Positions 2,702-6,348 of a DNA stretch of 6,348 nt are shown here, piece after piece. Every line of letters begins with the position of its first letter. The stretch's first letter is position 1. Under the pieces are notes generated by a model, which was not told the DNA's origin, ran no database searches, and saw nothing but the letters and a program-made list of their open reading frames with translations. A program made the translations under genes and the position numbers. The stretch comes from Oscillospiraceae bacterium (lineage in GTDB: Bacteria; Bacillota; Clostridia; Oscillospirales; Ruminococcaceae), in the NCBI GenBank assembly GCA_003516865.1, contig DPBR01000093.1, positions 1 to 6,348 of the forward strand, in the 5' to 3' direction.

Positions 2702-5146
2702 TTGGCTCAGAGTAATAAGAACAATCAGAGCGGCTTCTATAACGCTATGAGAAAAGGCTATTTGTTCTTCAAGAAAAAAGACGATGAGGAACTCACGAAA
2801 AAGCCTGTTCTGGGTTATCGCGGACGTCAGCTTATTATCCTGCTGGCGGTTATCGCGTTTGCGTTTTTTGTGGGGTATCATCTGCTTAAATTCACCGTTC
2901 TTGACGGCGATAAGTGGCGTATGCTCGCGTATAATCAGCAGACAAGCGAACTCACCATTATGGCGAACCGCGGCACTATCTATGACGCGAACGGCACCGT
3001 TCTCGCGCAAAGCTCCACCGTCTGGAATATCGTAATCGCGCCGCAGCCTATCTATATGGCTGAACAGGAGCGCTCGAAGAAATTTCAGGAGAAGCAGCAG
3101 AAGTGGCTTGCGGACAATAATCCCGAAAAAGAGCCGCTCGGCGAATATAAGCCCCTCAAAAATCTCATCGCGGAGAAGCTTTCGGCGCTTCTCGGCGTTA
3201 AGCAGGACGGTATGCTCAAAGCCTGCGAGGATATCGAGAGCTATTACTACATAGTAAAGCGCAAGGTCGATAAGCCCGTTGTCGCGGAAATCCAGAAGTT
3301 TATGCTCGACAACGATATCCCCGCGAACTGCATTGTTATGGAGGAAACGAGCAAGCGCAATTATCCGAACGGCACGCTCGCGGCGAATGTTATCGGTTTC
3401 ACGAACTTTGACGGCAATGGCGTTTACGGGCTTGAGGCTTATTATGACGAATATCTGCGCGGAACGGACGGAAAGGCGTTTTACACAACCGACGGTCTTG
3501 GTCAGGGCGTTCAGTACGCAAACGACAACTACTTCTCCGCTGTTGACGGTTACAGCCTTGTTCTTACGATTGACGAGGTTATGCAGCACTACCTTGAGAA
3601 AAATCTCGAAGCGACCGTTTCACAGCACTCCGTTATCAACCGCGCCTGCGGCATTATTATGAACTGTAAAACAGGCGGAATTGTCGCTATGGCGACTTCC
3701 CCGTCCTACGACCTCAACAATCCCTCCGAGCTTACGAGCGTTTACGACCTCCAAAAGCTTGCTGACGCAAAGGAAAAGGGCGCTTCCGAGGAAGAACTCG
3801 ATGCGCTTGAAGCAACGCTCCGCGAGGGTCAGTGGAAAAATAAGGCTGTTACGGAGCTTTATTATCCCGGCTCGGTTTTCAAATCGGTAAGCTGCGCGGC
3901 GGGGCTTGATACCGAGTCTATCAGCATGGAGTCGGAGTTTACCTGCACAGGCTCGATGAACGTTGCGGGAACGGATATCGACTGCTGGTACTGGTACGGC
4001 GGCGGTCACGGAACGCTCACGCTTCAGCAGGCGCTTACAAAGTCCTGCAACCCCAGCTTTATGCAAATCGGTGCGGCGCTCGGCGCAGACAATTTCAGCA
4101 ATTATTTCGAGAGCTTCGGCTTTACGGAGCCAACGGGCATCGACCTCCCAGGAGAAGCGCAGAGCCTTTATATTCCGCGCTCCAGAATGGGTCCCGTTGA
4201 GCTTGCGACCTCCGCTTTCGGTCAGACGAACAAAATCACGCCCATTCAGATGTGCACGGCGTACTGCGCGCTCGTAAACGGCGGTTATCTCGTAACTCCG
4301 CACGTTGTCGACAAGATTATCGACAGCAGCGGAAACGTTGTCGAAACCAAGGAAACCGAAATCAAGCGCCAGGTTATCTCAAAGGAAACTTCTCAGCAGA
4401 TGTGTCAGCTTCTCGAAACCGTCGTTTCGGATAACGGCGGCACAAACGCTTATATTCAGGGCTATCGTATCGGCGGAAAGTCGGGTACCGCGGAAAAAAT
4501 CGACGAATACAACGCGGAACTCGCCACAAACCCCGACGCGAAAATGACCTATATCTCAACGTTTGCGGCGTGCGTGCCGATGGACGACCCGCAGTACGTT
4601 ATGCTTGTTATGGTTGATACGCCCACGGGTCCCGAATATTACGGCTCGGCGGTTGCCGCGCCTATCGTTTCGCTCGTGTTCAGCGAGGGTCTTGAGCATC
4701 TCGGCATCTACCCGACCTATACCGCCGAGGAACAGGCGAAAATGGACAGCACAGTGCCTTATGTCGTTGGATATCTCTCGATGAAGGCGGAGAGCCTTGT
4801 GAAATCCGCGAACTTCAACGTGAAGATTGTCGGAGATGATTCTGGCGAGGCTGTCGTAACAAATCAGGTGCCTTATTCGGGAATAAGTATACCGAAAGGC
4901 TCGACGATTATACTCTATTTCAACGACATCGACCCCGAATATGCGACCGTTCCGAAAGTTATCGGAATGAGCGCAGACAAGGCGAACGAGGTTATGACAA
5001 ACGCGGGCTTCAACATCAAGATTTCGGGCGGCGCGGCTTACAACGCGGACGCAAAGGCGACTATGCAGAGCTTCGCCGAGGGCGCTTATCTGCCCAAGGG
5101 AAGCGTGATTGAGGTCACGTTCAGCGTAAGTATTCAGGACGGATAA
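2702..5146 (+). CDS. ftsI: Class B penicillin-binding protein (FtsI/PBP2B/SpoVD family) with two PASTA repeats
   Basis: A peptidoglycan D,D-transpeptidase that cross-links stem peptides at the septum (or in the spore septum/cortex if SpoVD-like). From the TTG start it has 814 residues; the ATG at 2678 would give 822. Order of parts: a basic cytoplasmic N-terminus, a membrane anchor (about 44-63), a dimerisation domain beginning near NRGTIYDANGTVLAQ (about 88-102), then the transpeptidase domain. The catalytic motifs are S391-V-F-K394 in PGSVFK, S448-C-N450 in SCNPSF and K593-S-G-T in GGKSGTAEK. Two PASTA repeats (about 685-744 and 749-811) close the protein; both open with a VP..(I/V)G element. 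Charged helical stretches are present in the dimerisation domain (about 122-164) and before SVFK (about 345-375). Neighbours ftsL and murE fit FtsI or SpoVD. Two PASTA repeats favour a PBP2B-like role, but sequence alone does not settle vegetative versus sporulation use. Confidence 0.93.
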   Translation: MAQSNKNNQSGFYNAMRKGYLFFKKKDDEELTKKPVLGYRGRQLIILLAVIAFAFFVGYHLLKFTVLDGDKWRMLAYNQQTSELTIMANRGTIYDANGTVLAQSSTVWNIVIAPQPIYMAEQERSKKFQEKQQKWLADNNPEKEPLGEYKPLKNLIAEKLSALLGVKQDGMLKACEDIESYYYIVKRKVDKPVVAEIQKFMLDNDIPANCIVMEETSKRNYPNGTLAANVIGFTNFDGNGVYGLEAYYDEYLRGTDGKAFYTTDGLGQGVQYANDNYFSAVDGYSLVLTIDEVMQHYLEKNLEATVSQHSVINRACGIIMNCKTGGIVAMATSPSYDLNNPSELTSVYDLQKLADAKEKGASEEELDALEATLREGQWKNKAVTELYYPGSVFKSVSCAAGLDTESISMESEFTCTGSMNVAGTDIDCWYWYGGGHGTLTLQQALTKSCNPSFMQIGAALGADNFSNYFESFGFTEPTGIDLPGEAQSLYIPRSRMGPVELATSAFGQTNKITPIQMCTAYCALVNGGYLVTPHVVDKIIDSSGNVVETKETEIKRQVISKETSQQMCQLLETVVSDNGGTNAYIQGYRIGGKSGTAEKIDEYNAELATNPDAKMTYISTFAACVPMDDPQYVMLVMVDTPTGPEYYGSAVAAPIVSLVFSEGLEHLGIYPTYTAEEQAKMDSTVPYVVGYLSMKAESLVKSANFNVKIVGDDSGEAVVTNQVPYSGISIPKGSTIILYFNDIDPEYATVPKVIGMSADKANEVMTNAGFNIKISGGAAYNADAKATMQSFAEGAYLPKGSVIEVTFSVSIQDG

Positions 5147-5151
5147 CAGTC

Positions 5152-5159
5152 AAAGGTGA
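5152..5159 (+). promoter_or_regulatory. Ribosome binding site of murE
   Basis: AAAGGTGA lies 4 nt before the ATG at 5164, within the 17-nt gap after the PBP stop codon. It supports this start and close co-translation with the PBP gene. Confidence 0.6.
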
Positions 5160-5163
5160 GATT

Positions 5164-6348
5164 ATGACTTTAGGCAGGCTTTTTTTGGGTGTCGCGGATA
5201 TTCCCGCCGAGCTTCGCGATAAAACGGTATCCGGCGTTACGTCCGATAGCCGCGAGGTTTCGGAAAATTTCGTTTTCGTGTGCGTCAAGGGGAAAACGTT
5301 CGACGGTCACTCGGCGGCGCAAAAAGCGGTTTTAAGCGGCGCGGCGGCTGTCGTTACGCAGGATTTGCTTGATATTGACGGTGAAATCAACGTGGAAAAT
5401 ACCCGTGAAATTTATCCCGAACTTCTCGCGAATTTTTACGGAAACCCCGAAAAAACGCTTAAAATCTGCGCTGTCACGGGAACGAACGGAAAAACCACGA
5501 CCGTTGGTATCTGCGCGGGAATTATGCGCGCGCTCGGTCACAAAACCGGCACCGTCGGCACGCTCGGAATTGACGCGGGAAACGGACTTGTGTATTCGCA
5601 CGACGGTCCGCCGACTGTTCCCGAACCGAGAAAACTCGCGAAGATTTTCGCCGAAATGGTGAAAAACGGCGTTGAATATTGCTTTGTCGAGGCTTCAAGT
5701 CAGGCTCTCGCGCAGCACCGCTTTCCGAAAAACTGCTTTCGCGCGGCGGCTTTCACGAATCTCACGCGCGACCACCTCGACTATCACGGCACTATGGAGA
5801 ATTATTTCGCGGCGAAACGCTCGCTTTTCGATAACAGCGGCGCCGCCGTTGTGAACATTGACGATGATTACGGGAAGAAAATCGCGGAATATTGCCGCTC
5901 GAAAAATATCCCGCTTATGACGGTTTCCGCGGACGGAAAAGCCGATTTTTACGCGGAACTAGCGAAGTGCTTTCCGCACGGCTCGCAGTTCGTTTTAACG
6001 GACGAAGCCGCCGAAAAAAGCTATCCCGCGCGCTTTTCGCTCACGGGTGAATACAACATTCTGAACGCGCTTCTGGCTTGCGTTTTGTGCAAAAGTTTGG
6101 GTTTTCCGCTCGGCGATATTGTGGCTGCGCTTGGGAAAATCGAGGGCGTTGCGGGGCGGCTCGAAACGCTCTACAACGGCGAATTTACCGTTATCCGCGA
6201 CTACGCGCACACCGAGGACGGGCTTTTGAAGCTTCTCGGCACGCTGCGACCGCTCACGAAAAATCGGCTTATCTGCGTTTTCGGCGCGGCAGGGGAGCGT
6301 GACGCGGGAAAACGCCCCGATATGGGCAGGGCGGCGGCGGAATTTTCG
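5164..6348 (+). CDS. murE: UDP-N-acetylmuramyl-tripeptide synthetase MurE, 3' end outside the window
   Basis: The frame is open from ATG 5164 to the right edge (395 codons). The family is usually near 480-500 residues, so roughly the last 90-100 are missing. This cytoplasmic ligase adds the third stem-peptide residue to UDP-MurNAc-L-Ala-D-Glu using ATP. Visible parts are the N-terminal nucleotide-sugar domain with SDSREV (about 27-32), the ATP loop VTGTNGKTTT (104-113, Lys110), the hallmark NLTRDHLDYHG (199-209), and K218 in YFAAKRS at the position of the carbamylated lysine in E. coli MurE. GEYNILNAL, VAGRLE and DYAHTEDGL follow, then FGAAGERDAGKRPDMG near the edge. The last two differ from the common DYAHTPDGL and FGCGGDRD forms. 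The residue that selects meso-diaminopimelate (DNPR) or lysine lies beyond the window, so substrate is undetermined. It follows the PBP by 17 nt, in the same operon. Confidence 0.95.
   Translation, partial: MTLGRLFLGVADIPAELRDKTVSGVTSDSREVSENFVFVCVKGKTFDGHSAAQKAVLSGAAAVVTQDLLDIDGEINVENTREIYPELLANFYGNPEKTLKICAVTGTNGKTTTVGICAGIMRALGHKTGTVGTLGIDAGNGLVYSHDGPPTVPEPRKLAKIFAEMVKNGVEYCFVEASSQALAQHRFPKNCFRAAAFTNLTRDHLDYHGTMENYFAAKRSLFDNSGAAVVNIDDDYGKKIAEYCRSKNIPLMTVSADGKADFYAELAKCFPHGSQFVLTDEAAEKSYPARFSLTGEYNILNALLACVLCKSLGFPLGDIVAALGKIEGVAGRLETLYNGEFTVIRDYAHTEDGLLKLLGTLRPLTKNRLICVFGAAGERDAGKRPDMGRAAAEFS

Noticed and set aside
2624..3589. 321-codon minus-strand frame
   Set aside because: It mirrors the PBP coding sequence, has no family resemblance, and crosses the stem-loop at 2639-2667.
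1..6348. CRISPR array, transposon, tRNA or rRNA
   Set aside because: No regularly spaced identical repeats with unique spacers, no transposase frame, and no tRNA or rRNA sequence was recognised on either strand.

Overview
The window carries the start of a division and cell wall (dcw) operon, read left to right: mraZ, rsmH (mraW), an ftsL-like gene, a class B penicillin-binding protein with two PASTA repeats, and murE, which runs off the right edge. This gene order, the ftsL-like gene, the PASTA-bearing PBP next to murE and the purine-rich Shine-Dalgarno sites point to a Bacillota organism, most likely a Clostridia lineage of the Oscillospiraceae/Ruminococcaceae kind. That placement is inferred from layout and protein flavour, not from a marker search.

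Layout: positions 1-70 are GC-rich and hold two imperfect copies of a unit of about 30 bp. Positions 70-669 are AT-rich and appear non-coding. This gap holds three ACAAATTGT repeats (115-217), a pair of NrdR-like boxes exactly 31 bp apart (236-251 and 267-282), a near-consensus sigma-A promoter (400-428), a decamer-phased GTGG array that looks like the MraZ operator (435-475), a DnaA-box match (503-511), and a second decamer-phased A-tract array (556-625) in the leader. Genes follow at 670-1089 (mraZ), 1089-2024 (rsmH), 2067-2573 (ftsL-like), 2702-5146 (PBP) and 5164-6348+ (murE, partial). The only sizeable gap inside the operon, 2574-2701, contains two stem-loops. The PBP probably starts at a TTG codon rather than the upstream ATG.

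How the genes work together: MraZ is a DNA-binding regulator that would repress its own operon through the phased boxes at the promoter. RsmH methylates C1402 of 16S rRNA. The FtsL-like protein and the PBP act together at the septal membrane, as scaffold and transpeptidase. MurE adds the third residue of the peptidoglycan stem peptide in the cytoplasm.

The protein genes are conventional. The part that deserves attention is the 600-bp regulatory region: the NrdR-like pair suggests a ribonucleotide reductase or other NrdR-controlled gene just left of the window, and two separate 10-bp-phased arrays flank the start of the dcw transcript.
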